Source of the DNA: Solanum dulcamara | Lineage: Eukaryota; Streptophyta; Magnoliopsida; Solanales; Solanaceae | DNA length: 64,000 nt | Reading direction: 5' to 3' | Assembly: GCF_947179165.1 (NCBI RefSeq) | Contig: NC_077238.1 | Coordinates: 79,389,757-79,453,756, forward strand | Program-made: the position numbers and the translations under genes | The notes under the pieces: generated by a model | What the model was told of the DNA's origin: nothing | Database searches by the model: none | What the model saw: only the letters and a program-made list of their open reading frames with translations | Part shown: positions 1-12,600 of the stretch, one piece after another | How the letters are laid out: every line of letters starts with the position of its first letter | Numbering within the stretch: the first letter of the stretch is position 1

Positions 1-2739
1 GTATATAATTGTTTCTTCTATTTAATCTCTTTTTTCCGACAAATATATCTATCAATGCAAGCAATTATTTACACTTAATTTTAATTTTTCATCTAGTATT
101 CGATATCCGTATTGAAGAATAACTTAACTCGAATTCTTGTCGGAAAGTGCCACATCGGGGTATCCAAAAAAATTCAAATCTAAAACATTTGATTAAGGAT
201 GAAGATGTACTTACCACTCCACTACTCGATTTTAGTCAAATATATACCAACCACACAAATCATGATTTTACCAAATGAAATTGAAACCATAAATTTGACC
301 AAAGGATATTACTTATTAGTTTCTATAACAGAGGTGGGGTAGGTGTGGATATTATTATTTTTGAATTTTTTAAAATTAAAATCACTACCCTAATAAATCT
401 TGCACTAATATAGCACACAAATTATACAAAAAAGGTAAATTGCACTAGTCAAAATTTATGCGACAAACTCGATTAAGAAAATCTGCGAAGATATTGAACG
501 TAATACTTGTCCTAGAGGATCACTTATTCAACCAACTCTATCATGGTTTATTATATGATTTTATTAGGTTGTGGAGGGCAGAACGTGAACAGTAGATATT
601 TATATAAATAAATAAATAAATTTATAAAAAAAAATATTACGCGGAAAAAAGGGCTTGCCCCAGGCTCGTGATTCACGTGGTAGGGCCAATCGGCAGTTGA
701 ATAATACCAAAGATCTTATATAATAATAATAATTATTATTATTATTATTTCTGTTTGATATAATTTGCTTAAATTCAAAAAAGGAAAAAAAAACTGACAC
801 ATTATGTATAAAATATTCTTAAAACGAAACAAATGATGTCAACTTTTCCCTAAAAGAATAGTGCGATTCAAAATTGAATCCGAAAAAATATTAATTTATT
901 GATAATGAATTATCAATTTAGTAATTTTAATTGATTTTTACTTTTTTTATTTTTGATTTATTAATTTTTAATAGTTTGAGATTTTTTTTCTTAACGGATT
1001 GATTAATAATCCGATAGTAAATTAATAAAATATTGTACTATTCGATATATAAATTTCTTGACTTAGAGTTGAGTTTCGTATTTTTAATTTTGGTTGTCTC
1101 AAACTCTCGGTTGTTCTACAATGTAATAGTGTTTACTTTTGAATCACGTGCATCGCCTTGGTTCTAAATGATTTTCAATAAAAAAAATTGTGTCAAATAT
1201 TAATAGTTAAACCAATAACCGAATAGATAACGATCAATAACTAATGAATTGATAACTGCTAAGCTGATATCTTAATGCTTCTACAACAATTTAGCATGTC
1301 TACAAATCGATAACCGATAAGTCGAACTGATAAACATAAAAATCAATTAGTCGAACCAATAAAAGACAATTAGTTTTTTATGTTTTACCTTTAGCATTAA
1401 TTATTTATTATCGCTCTAGGCTTATCATTATTTCATGTTATTCTATTAATTGATTCTAGCTCCAAAGAATATATACATGGAGCTATATCGACTTACGTAC
1501 TTATTGACACACAAATTATTTTTTAAAATATAATATTAAATACAAATTAATAAGAATAATATGATAAAATATTCATGTTTATTTTATTAATGGATGTGTC
1601 AACTTCATTGGTGCCAAGTGAAAGTGAAAGTAATAAATAGCATCAAACATACATTATATTAAGACAAAGATTTATGAATAAGAAACAAGAGATATAATTC
1701 TTTTAAATATTAACAAAAAGTGATAATAATTATTATTAATCATTTAAAAGGTTAGGCAAAATATTAATCAAGATAGGGAAGTCCCGAAGACGCATCTCTT
1801 CCGATACTCTTGTTGAGTAAGAGCAAGTTGCGTATTCAAGACGTCAAACTTCACTAATATTAATTATGGTAGGATAATTGACTTTTTTTTATTCTTAATC
1901 AAAATTTTTGAATTTTAACCTTTGAAATTAGTAACAATTCTGTTGGAAGAACCATTTTTAGAATTGAGCCTTATCATATGCCAATATATTTAGTTAGATC
2001 CAATACAAATATCAAATATCGAATTTAAAAAAGTACAAATGTCAACCACCCATGTGCCTTTCATTTTTTTGTGTGGGCAACCATTTCTTTTTTAATGTTA
2101 CCTAATAATTAATATCATTGTCTTTTTTTCTGGTACGTGGAATTTATAGGTGGTTGTGTGTAGGATTTTTTGCAAAAAAAAATAATTAAAAAATCAACTT
2201 TAACTATGATTTTTTTTATATATATACTTTCAGGATTTGAATTAGAGATTTTGATTAAAGATATAAGAATTTCATTAATTCTGCCAATATCTTTTTAGTG
2301 ACGTTGTCATTCTCTTGGTCCCATTTTATGCGATATATTTTTATTTCTATATAAAAAAGATATTTTCTTCTCTTTGAAAATTATTTAAAATTAAGTTGTT
2401 GTTTAAAAAAGAAAATGATGTGAGATGGCTAAGTTGATATATTAGGCGTCTCATATTAAAGATTAGAAATCTTTTTCTTATCAACGTCTTTTCAGCCAAG
2501 CTCGTCGCACAAGACTCTTTCATAAGAGGTTTGTTAGCTATTGCACAATAATAAATTTATCAATATGATGAAAAGATAGCGGTAACAAACTTTTTTTGGG
2601 AGATTCCAAGGAAAAAATGGTATTAGAAATCAAATTCAATATATAAATCTAAAATATTCAAAATAATCAGGTAAATAGAAAACACCATGTTGGATTAACA
2701 ATTCCAAAATGAAACATGAGACTACCAACCAAATTTATT
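1..2739. other. AT-rich intergenic DNA
   Basis: No gene is supported here. The sequence is AT-rich with many in-frame stops on both strands. A short GC-richer island lies at about 638-700, next to an ATT/TAA microsatellite at about 719-750. I see no transposon ends that can be paired. Confidence 0.6.
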
Positions 2740-3480
2740 TTTATTTATATATAATATATGATTATATTTACGATAAAAAAACAAAAAAAAATATCCTAAT
2801 TGTATAGGTAATCAAAGTTATTGTGTTTTTCTAGTTATTAGCCGTAATTGCTAATTTTATCATAATTCTGTGGCAACTTCTCCTGAAAATCACTTAATTA
2901 ACTTTTAACGCGACACTAATATGGAGTTTGGTGCAGTGGTAGGAATCGTTCATCCTTAATCAGAGGTCTCGGGTTCGAGCTCTGGATATGGAAAAAATCT
3001 TGTTGGGGGCGCCACCCCCGAATGGGCCTTGCAGTGCGCGATTCGAATTAGTCGGGGCTCCATGGACTTCGGACACCGAACGAGAAATAAAACAAAAAGC
3101 CTGTAACGCGAAACATCATGATCTCTTAAATTATTAATTTTTATATGATTATATGTATTTTATGATAAAAACAAAAATATTAAAGGTAAGTTTGAATCCT
3201 AATCGTATAGGTAATCAAAATTATTGTAATATTAATTTAATCATGAATTTGTGTCAACATCTCGTAAAAGTTGCTTAATTAACATTTTAATGGGGAAATT
3301 CTTGAAAATATTCTTTGTAGGCCGCATGCATATATGATGGTATAAATAGTTGATATACTAATAGTGAACAAACTATAAACTTTTAAATTTTACCTTTTTT
3401 ATATAAATATATTTTATGATTAAAAACAAAAATATTAAGGGCAACTTAGAATCCTAATTGTTTATGTAATCAATATTATT
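2740..3480. repeat. Three imperfect tandem copies of an AT-rich segment
   Basis: Three diverged copies of one segment follow each other, beginning near 2759, 3147 and 3405. Each starts with a stretch like TTTATGATAAAAACAAAAATAT, followed by 'ATCCTAAT(T/C)GTATAGGTAATCAA' and a T/A-rich tail. The first two continue to a shared 'CTTAATTAAC(T)TTTAA' near 2892 and 3274; the third is shorter. A SINE sits between copies 1 and 2, so the triplication or the SINE insertion altered the spacing. The function is unknown and it is probably a non-coding duplication. Confidence 0.6.
2917..3103 (+). mobile_element. SINE (tRNA-derived), full-length or nearly so
   Basis: The 5' part carries Pol III promoter-like boxes: an A-box-like TGGTGCAGTGGTAGG near 2929 and a B-box-like GGGTTCGAGCTC near 2970. 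The body contains the motif GGGGGCGCCACCCCCGAATG (about 3004-3023), which I associate with a SINE family common in Solanaceae, then 'TCGGGGCTCC' and an A-rich tail near 3085-3098. Imperfect 11-bp flanks, TAACGCGACAC at 2906-2916 and TAACGCGAAAC at 3104-3114, fit a target-site duplication (10 of 11 identical). A second, truncated member lies at 19225-19323. The family name was not verified. Confidence 0.75.
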
Positions 3481-3981
3481 TCCTTTTCTGAGTTTCAAAT
3501 TCTTATCCACATTTTTTTATCTTCTAGCTACCATTATATATATGAGCAATAATTCATTAATTATTAAATAATTCAAGTTTGAATAAATATTTGTCTTGCT
3601 TTAATAGTTTATGAGTTACATCTGACTTTAGGTATTTTTATGGCTATAAAAAAATTGCTTTTCTTTTGTAAGATTGCTTTTGATTTTTTTTAGTTATAAT
3701 TAATTCTTTGAAAGGATTAACATGAAGATATTACTATTTGTGATCAATATTGAATAATATCTAAATGTGGAGATTTATTGATGTAGTGTAGAATTCATAT
3801 AATCATTTTATTTATTGAATTGGTGTAACATAATTTCACGTAGAATTTAGGATAATATTTTTCATTGTAATAGATTAAAAAAAAATTATTGATTGTTAAA
3901 CAGTAATTTTGCTAGCTCGCATTAATATTCTTTTGGAATATTTTATTATTATTTTCGTTGGATTTTGATTTTCTGTATATC

Positions 3982-6119
3982 TGTCACAACTCGAATCCGG
4001 GTGTGATGACACTCATATCAATCTACCGAGACAAGTCAGCCTAATGCCCAATGAAAAGTAGATGAGAAGAAAAGACATGAATCAAAATTTAACTCAATCA
4101 AAAACAGTAAAACAAACTCAAAATCCCCCAAGATTGGTTGTACGTGTACAAATCACTAATATATTATCGAAGTACGAAAAGAAATACCGTCACAATGTCT
4201 TTGTCTATAGAATAAGACTAAAATATAATAAAAGAGTAAGAGATGTCCGCTAAATGGATGTAACAGCTACCTCAACACTCAAAATGATAGCATCGGATGT
4301 GGTGGAAAACACTAGGAAATCAAGCAGGTCTGTTCTCACAACCAACACAAATGTAGAAGCAAGGGGTGGGTACCAAACAACACAGTACTCAACAAGTGGA
4401 TAACTAAAACTAAGCAAAACTCAATAGATACAAGTACTCTTATCATCCTAACCGAACCTCCTTAACTACAACCTGCATAAAATCAGCCCAAATCTACACT
4501 CTACACAATAATAATAATAATACATTTCGCGAATACTCATCAGTAGTCTCATCAAGTGAATTATATCAAGTCAAGTTCAACATATACAGAGTAATAAGTG
4601 GTAAATACGAATTTCACAAATATCAACAAAATGTGATGCAATGCAATGAGATGATGCATGTCTGTCTTATTGGTACACATCCGCTGAATTACAGTCCGGA
4701 ATCAATGGGGGACATTTCTGTCCATGTTATCTGCCACGGAGCGTGTGTCCCGTCCCCTCAATATACATATTCTGCCACGGAGCGTGTGGTCCGACCCCTT
4801 TGTTTCATAATACCTGTCATGGAGCGTGTGGCCCAACCCCTTTGTTTCATATCATTTTTAATTTAGCATAGTATGTCAGAACCAATGCAATAAATTCATG
4901 TTCTTATGATTCACGATAATAACATAACGACAACAATAATTTTTCTTATCTCATATCAACATAGTCATTTCACATGTCCAAAATAAATTCATAATCTCAT
5001 CACATCAATTCCACCAATACATGTCATTAGATCGCCATTTTATACCCCTCATCTCCATTTTTAAGGCCAATGATATAGTCAATAACCCAATCCAATTCTC
5101 ATTACTCTCAAGTGCACATAACAAGGAAATACAAGCATCTACAAGTTTAACTAAGGTTTAGAAATTCATTTGCCTCAATTAATTAAGCAATTACTCTGAG
5201 ATTTGAGCCTTCCTCTTTCGTTGAGCTTCCAAATCAATGTAATCTAGTCAATAAATAATGACAACAAGACTTCAAAACTAACCACCCATATTACTATATG
5301 TCTATCTATACCCAAAAACTATCACAAATCTATACTCAAGTCTTAAATATCAAATCTAGGGTTAGGTCTCAATTCTTTTAAACTTTATAAATTTGATGGT
5401 ATTCTACAAAACACCTATTAATTAATTACCTATCAAAACTTAAATCATAATGTACTAACTATAAAAAAACCTGAAATCGAACTCAATTGATGCAAACCCG
5501 TATGAAGTTCAATATTACCTATGAAATATTCGTATGTAGAATGCTACTTGTATACCTATTATATAATAATTATAACTTTTCTTTCCGTGATTGATTTACC
5601 ATTGTGGCCATAAATACTTTATGGTTGACCACTAATCCTTATCAACAATAACCAATAGAAACAAATTAAACGTGCCCATCAATTTATAAAAACCAACCTT
5701 AAGACAAATTGAAATCTAATTTCTTCTCCCGACATATTATAATAATATTATCATATATGAGTAATCAATGCATGCATACACACAGACTTTAAACTTGGTT
5801 GCAATTCACTTACCTCTCTTCGTGCTCATGTGTCGTCGTTGCACAGTGAGTTTCTTGCTTCTTTTTTCCCCTTTTAAAACTAATCATTTACTAAAATGAC
5901 AAATCCTACTAACCTATTTTATTAAATATAAGAAAATTGGTATAGGTATTAAATAAATTAATATTTTAGCCCATCAATTAAATTAATTATTTTAAATCAC
6001 TTATCAATTAATTAATTGAAGTTATCGAATAGTCCAAAATTCTCAATTTAAATGTATGAAAGAGATCTTTTATGAAAGAAGGAAGACTCATTCTTGAAAT
6101 GGCCTAATGAGTCATTACA
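3982..6119. mobile_element. Solo LTR of an LTR retrotransposon (about 2.14 kb)
   Basis: The unit begins TGTCACAACTCG and ends GAGTCATTACA, so it has the TG...CA ends of an LTR. It is bordered by a perfect 5-bp duplication, ATATC at 3977-3981 and ATATC at 6120-6124. No gag-pol coding sequence lies inside, which fits a solo LTR left by LTR-LTR recombination. The opening resembles the long LTRs of Solanaceae Ty3/gypsy-type elements from memory; superfamily assignment is inference. An internal tandem repeat lies at 4731-4851. Confidence 0.7.
4731..4851. repeat. Three-copy 41-42 bp tandem repeat inside the solo LTR
   Basis: Units start at 4731, 4772 and 4814. Each begins CTG(C/T)CA(C/T)GGAGCGTGTG followed by a C-rich 'cccGacCCCt' stretch. 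The regular spacing and shared core show a tandem array diverging by point changes. Confidence 0.8.
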
Positions 6120-6124
6120 ATATC

Positions 6125-7685
6125 TGAAGCACGTATATAATTAATTGCCTGTTTATATATTCTATCCTTTAGCACTATTTGGATTTTCAAGAGTTATATG
6201 TTTCCATCGAAACTAAAAGGTAGTTTAATAAATTGTATAATTGAAGTGATGAAAATGATTTAAGATACAAAACAACTTTCAACAACTACAAAAATTTAAA
6301 ATATATCTACACGTAGCTTCCATATTTATAAAAATCTCGAAAATCATATAAAAATAATTATGTTTTTCTCGATCCCAAACTTATAGAGGTTAGTTAATTT
6401 CGAAATAGTTGTTTTGAAATTATTTTTTTGGACACTTCTTCTAAAAGTAAACCAAATTCCGTGGTCAAATATTGCGATAACATGAATATAATATCTCCCT
6501 TCTTAATTAAGAATTTTAGGTTCGCATCATAAAAATTAAAAATAAATTCAATAAAATGTGTTTACTTTTTAAATAAATTTTATATAACTCAAATTTAAAT
6601 TAATCGGAGCCAAAATCGAGTACTAATCAGTGAGAAACAAATCAAATCAAAATCCAAGTTAAAAGCCACCTAAATGAGACTTTTTATTTTTTAATTTTTT
6701 GTGTAAAGTAGGGATTTTTTCAATGTAATTATTTTTTTTTAATTTAAACTTTTTGGTGTTCTTTTTTCCCCTTAACCTTTTGGTTACACATGTTAAACGT
6801 GAAAAGGTTAATTAATAATTATCCAGCAATCAGTAGTCAATACTCTGTACACACGTAAATTGGTAAACTAACCTAATAATTAAGAGGCGGATGCAGCTTA
6901 ATAGTGTCGGATTCATCTGAATCTCATATTTTTTGTGCAAAATATAAATTTATACGTAAAACTTTATTAAATTATATCGAATAATGTATTAGGTTTGGAT
7001 TCATAATCGTAAAAATATATTTGGCTCAATATTAAGAAACTTCAATGTTAAATTGATAAGGATCGTTTGATACATGGATAAGAATAATAGCCTCGAGAAA
7101 AAATTGAGACTAATATTATCTCATATTTAATTTAAGATATTAGCTAATTTTGAAATTATTTCATCTCACCATTTATATTAAAATGATAAAGTTACCATTC
7201 TATATAAGAATATCTCAACCTATAACATATTTTTATTTATCTCGTTTTGTATTTGGAACGAACGTATATAATTTAAATTTTGAATCCGTCCCAACGATTA
7301 AAAAAAAGTGATAACATGACATAAGAAGACGGTACAATCCATCTATGACCCCCTAAAATTGACACAAACTTTTATTTAGACACCCTAACTAAGTTTTGTT
7401 TATTTTAGACATATTATTTTAGGCTCCGCTGTAAAAATTGATGTCAACTTTAGGAGATCACCGATAATTTTTTTTCATGACCCAAAATGTACACCGTACA
7501 AAAAGTGGGTTCCAGGGGTTTTCTGCTTCCGCGTCTAGTTTATGTTCACTAATTGCCAAATTGCCAAATAATTGTTCATATTAAAAAAATATTTATTAAA
7601 TTTATTAACTTGTTCAGTATTAATTATATTTTGAAAAATTGAATTTAATTATTTGTTTCAATAAGTTTGGAAATAACTACTTAAT
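6125..7685. other. AT-rich intergenic DNA
   Basis: No gene is supported. The part at about 6884-7300 contains stretches that resemble degraded MITE arms (for example GAGGCGGATGCAG near 6883 and GAATCCGTCCCAACG near 7282), but ends and target duplications cannot be paired with confidence. Confidence 0.5.
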
Positions 7686-7699
7686 GATTAAAAAAACTT

Positions 7700-7899
7700 T
7701 TTTTTTTAAAAAAAGGACAGCCTGGTGCACTTAAGCTCCCGTTATGCACAGGGTTCGGGGAATGACCCGACCACAAGGGGTCTATTGTACGCAGCCTTAT
7801 CTTGCATTTCTGCCAGAGGCTGTTTCCAAATCTTGAACCCGTGACCTCCTGGTCACATGGCAGCAACTTTACCAGTTACCATATTTATTTATTTTTTTT
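7700..7899 (-). mobile_element. SINE (tRNA-derived) with perfect 14-bp target duplication
   Basis: Read on the minus strand, the element contains AAGTTGCTGCCATGTGACC, then a B-box-like GGTCACGGGTTCAAG, then 'AAACAGCCTCTGGCAGAAATG', 'TAAGGCTGCGTACAATAGAC' and 'GGAGCTTAAGTGCACC', ending in a poly(A)-like tail (T-run on the plus strand near 7700). This is the layout of a common Solanaceae and eudicot SINE. The same 14 bases, GATTAAAAAAACTT, flank it at 7686-7699 and 7900-7913. The perfect duplication suggests a relatively recent insertion. Confidence 0.85.
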
Positions 7900-8582
7900 G
7901 ATTAAAAAAACTTAAAATAAAATAAATAATTATTTTTGATTAATTTATTCAAATGATTCACTCGCAAGAATTAATGAAATTCATTTATTCTCCAAAAAAA
8001 GGAGAAAAAACGGAGTAATTAGTGGATAAACAGGTGGTCCAGAAAAAGGAAAGACGGGCCAACTTTATTATTCTGTTTTTAATTTGTCCGTCTAAATTAT
8101 TATTTCGACATATATTTTTTAATCATAATTTTATCAAATACTTTTATTTTTTAAAATTATTATTCTCCAATTTTAATTATAACTTGTGTTTTTTGATTTT
8201 CGATTATCATATTATTTCGTTATCTTTATTTTTTATTTTTTATATGTTGTGTATTGCTTTTCATTTATATATCTTTCTTTTATTCAAATTATTTGCTAGA
8301 TGCTTGATTTAAGCCGAGTATCTATTGAAATTAATTTCTTTATCGTTTTAAGGTAGATATAAAATTTATATACACTTTCTTTTTTTCACACCTCATTCAT
8401 TAAATTGTACTGAATATTTTATTTTTTGTAATTATTATGATTTATGGTATAAAATATAAATAATAATAATAATAAATATATTTAATATAATTCTATAAAT
8501 AAGTATGAAGAGGACAAATTATATTTTGACAAGTAAAGCTACTATTTTTGATAAATAATACTTTCTTTATTTTATTTTATCG

Positions 8583-9361
8583 AAAATGGTCAAAATTATC
8601 CTTGAACTATTTGAAATAGCTCAAATATATCCTTTAACTATTTTTAGGATTAAATATACCCCCGTCGTTACCAAAAGAGACCACAAATACCCTTTCACTT
8701 AACCATTAACCATTAAAGTTGATGTGACAGTGCCACATAAAAAAATATATCCACATGGATGGCCACGTCAGCCTCTCTCCTTCTTCCGCTTTAGTTCAAA
8801 GGTATTTTTGATTTTTTTTATATTTTTTTTCTAAATTTCCTACACCACCACATACCCCCCACCCACCCATCACAAACAACCACACCCACTTTTTTAAATT
8901 ATCAATTATTTACGGTGAGGGAGTAGGGGGCTGAGTATGTGGTGGTGTAGAAAATTCAGAAAAAAATTAAAAAAAAATTAAAATAAAATTGGGGAGGGGG
9001 TGTTGGGGTATGTGGTGTTGTAGAAAATTTTAAAATATAATAATTAATAATTTAAAAAAAGTGGATGAAGTTGTGGAGGGAGGTATTATGTGATGGTGTA
9101 GGAAATTTTAAAAAAAAATTATAAAAAAAGGGCCAAAATTATTCGTGAACTAAATAGGAAGAGGGAGAGAGGCCCATATGACCATCTATGTGAATATTTT
9201 TTTTCCATATGGTACGGCCACATCAATTTTAACGCCAATTCGTTAAGTGAAAGAATATTTGTGATCTTTTTTAATAATGATAAAGTATATTTGATTTCAA
9301 TAATTGAAGGATAAATTTGAATTATTTCAAATAATTCAAAAATAATTTTAACCTTTTTCTA
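8583..9361. mobile_element. Fold-back MITE with long terminal inverted repeats
   Basis: The left arm, starting AAAATGGTCAAAATTATCC at about 8584, is mirrored by the reverse complement of the right end near 9361 (AGAAAAAGGTTAAAATTATT). Complementarity continues inward for about 200 bases through 'CACAAATACCCTTTCACTTAAC' (about 8681) and its partner at about 9240, and on through the 'ccacatggatggcca' stretch. The core holds repeated 'tatgtggtggtgtagaaaatt' modules at about 8935, 9009 and 9090. No transposase is present. Very long inverted arms suggest a Mutator-like non-autonomous or fold-back element. The right end lies about 140 bp upstream of the CIPK1 TATA box. Confidence 0.65.
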
Positions 9362-9502
9362 TTAATTTTATATAATATAGTTTAACTTAATATACGGTAC
9401 ATTTTTTTTAACAAACTAAAGAAATGGTGTCACAAAGGAAGGGGGACTAATTTAATTAAGATGAAGCGAAACAGATTGGAAAGTGAGAGATTATTTATCT
9501 TT

Positions 9503-9514
9503 CCTTATATATGA
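9503..9514 (+). promoter_or_regulatory. Probable TATA box of the CIPK1-like gene
   Basis: CCTTATATATGA lies about 170 bp upstream of the first ATG, followed at about 30 bp by a purine-rich, A-rich leader without upstream ATGs that would interrupt the gene. Position and sequence fit a plant core promoter. The start site itself is inferred. Confidence 0.5.
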
Positions 9515-9680
9515 CCACAAAGCAGAGAAAAGGAAACACAAAACCTGCTGATCTTCATCTTCCTCATTCATACTAATACCCAAAAAAAAATTAAAAAAAT
9601 TCCCAGAATTGAGAGAAGAGATTAACAAGATTTGTTTTTTTCTGTGTTAACTTCAAATTTTGTGCATTTGATTTGTGGTT

Positions 9681-12600
9681 ATGGTGTTGGTGCATCAGGA
9701 AGACGAAATAAGGGTGGGTGGTGGGAAGAAGGGAATGCGACTAGGGAAATATGAAGTAGGGAAGACACTTGGTGAAGGTAATTTTGGTAAAGTGAAGTAT
9801 GCAACGCATGTAGACTCTGGTCAATCTTTTGCTATTAAGATTTTGGAGAAGAGTCGGATCCTTGATCTCAAGTCTACTGATCAGGTTTGTTTATCCAATT
9901 TTTTGTTATCTCTTTCTCTGTTGTGTTCATCGATGAATTTTGTTTATACCGATTTTTTTTTGGATTTTCCGAAATCAAAAGAGTTGATGAAAAACAATTT
10001 TGAACCAATTCTTCTGTTGTTTTTGTGTATGAAATTCATCTATTGGAACTTCTTTTTTTTTGCTGAAGAAAAAGTGGATCAGTTTCTCTCTCTACTTTTT
10101 TTTTCTTTCTAGTTTTGTAACTTTTTATTTCGATGGAGAAAGTTGATTTTCATTACCAATTTCCTCTTGAAGTCCGTCCTTTGGTGTTTTAGTTAGACAA
10201 ATCTTCTTCTCTAATATCTCCGACCAAGACCAAATCCTGTCTCCGAGAGTTGGACGGAATTTCTAGAACAACAACATACAAGTGTAATTGCACAAATGAG
10301 GTTCGGAAAAGGTGGTGTGTATACTGATCTTTTTTCTACCGTGTGAATATAAAAGAGTTTGTTTTTAATAAATCTAGGCTCAAATAAAAATGGGTCGGGC
10401 GGATTTTATTTTATTTTTAACTGTGGTATCTGGGTCATTGAACTGAGGATCTGTCGAAAATCGCCTTAAGATAGAGGTGAACTTCTCATACTCCACTTAT
10501 GAGATTATGCTAATATAACTTTGTTCATCAAAGTTGTTTCAGATAAAGAAGAAATTACCTAGTAATTTTATTTTCTCACAAATATTATATTCTAAACTCA
10601 TAAATTTTGAGAGATGTCTAAAAATCTAAAGTTTGAATCCTCAATTTTATAATTATAGTTGCTTGGGAGTTAGTGGTTAGGTGAGAATTCTCATCTTCCA
10701 CTATATTTCCGTCTTAAATCTTGCCGCAAAAGGTTAAAATGATTAGCTAAATTTGGTGGTTCAAAATCCCGTTATTGGATAATGGATTAGTCCAACTTGA
10801 CGACAGCTATTAAACTGTATAATTGTTAATTCTCTGATTGCAACCTTGTTTCAATAACATTTTCTCTATCCCCACAAAGGTCCCAGATCCCACTCATTGA
10901 ATTACACGGAATATTTTGTTGTCGTAGATTGTTTGACTGAACAACATCTTTGTGTTCTCTTAGTTGATAATCATATAAAGAACACTACTTTTAAAGTTAA
11001 AAAATTGAAAAACTCAATAAGCTTATGCAGTTTATGTGTAATTGCAGATTAAGAGGGAGATTGGAACTTTAAAACTCCTCAAACATCCTAACGTGGTCCG
11101 ATTATACGAGGTATATACTATTCTTCTACTTTTCTTTTTGTCTTCTTTCAAATACTCCCAATATTATTACTTCAATATATTATCTTTTGAACAAAAAGAA
11201 CTATACAAGTTGTGTTTGTAGTGGTGATAAAGTAGCTCCAACTAAAGATTCAGGGTATAAAGTGGATTATTTATATATATAATTTGTTTTATTCTTCGAA
11301 AACAATGAGTAAAAAACATCCTGGAATCTGATTTCATTTTGTGTAAAGACAATTAGTCAATTCATTTTTGCTTGAAGCACAGAACAACCAATGCTCATTC
11401 TTTCACGGCTAAAGATTCGTTTTTTCCCTCAATTTTCTCGTCTTAATTGTTTAACTAGGCACAAAAAAGTCTGCTGAACTTTGGGAATACTTTTCAATGG
11501 GGATTGTGATAATTCATCTTTTGGTTGTTGGAAAATAATAATTGATGAGCCATCTCGATCCCCCACATAATTAGATTTTTTCCCCAACTTTACAAGTTAG
11601 CAAATGCTCCATAACCATAAGTGTCATATCATTGAATTTTGTGGTTATATATTATATTGTATATATGGGAAGGGGACCCATTGTGTCTGGGACCATAGAA
11701 GAGGGAAGATGGATCTATCCAAAGACTTAAAAACTTAGCTGACAACTTTGTTTTGTTTGTTTTCTTGGACTTATTGGTGAAGCATTAGGAATTAGTCTTT
11801 TGCTGGAATATTAAGTTATTCTAACCTGGTATACCAAAATTTAATTTGGTCTTAGTTCAAATCAGGGATTAACAACTTTGAACCTATTGACGTACTAACT
11901 ACTCAATCTAAATAAATGACGTCCCCATCTCAAGTTGTTCATTTTTTTCCTTGAGAACTTGGAAAGATGTAACGTCTACGATGGCTTCTGTTGCTTGTCA
12001 AATGCTGCTGCTTCATGGTGGCAACTGGCAAGTGAATAATAATAATAATATTTATCAAAATTTTTGGATATTTATACATGGGTTTCCTCATGTTAGTAGT
12101 ATTTCGTTATGATGCATTTCTAACACAATGATACTTTTAAGCAGGTCTTAGCGAGCAAAAGCAAGATTTACATGGTGCTAGAATACGTGAATGGGGGTGA
12201 ATTATTTGACAGAATTGTAAGTTACTTTGGCGATATATTCTGTTTCTGAATAATAGTGTTTCAAATCTTGAATTTTAGCCTTGACTATAATCCTTATCCA
12301 TAGGTTTCCAAAGGAAAACTCTCAGAGGCCCAAGGTAGGAAGCTCTTCCAACAATTGGTTGATGGCGTTAGTTACTGTCACGACAAAGGTGTCTTCCACA
12401 GAGACCTCAAGGTAACTAATTATATAGTGTGTAGCACAAATAATATAAGCTGTTATTCAGTCATGTAACATGTATGATGTTGAAAATGCAGCTAGAAAAC
12501 GTCCTCATTGATTCAAAGGGAAACATAAAAATAACGGACTTTGGGCTCAGTGCTTTACCCCAACACTTTAGGGTATGGAATACCATCTTCTCTTTGTTGC

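Noticed and set aside
624..640. AAATATTACGCGG resembling the geminivirus origin nonamer TAATATTAC
   Set aside because: The first base differs and there is no GC-rich stem around it or Rep-like reading frame nearby.
600..800. 66-codon open frame (-)
   Set aside because: Consists of Asn/Tyr runs from the ATT microsatellite plus the GC island; no evidence of coding.
8022..8312. 96-codon open frame (+)
   Set aside because: Almost wholly Phe/Leu/Ile/Tyr from T-rich DNA, with no start context, domain or splice structure.
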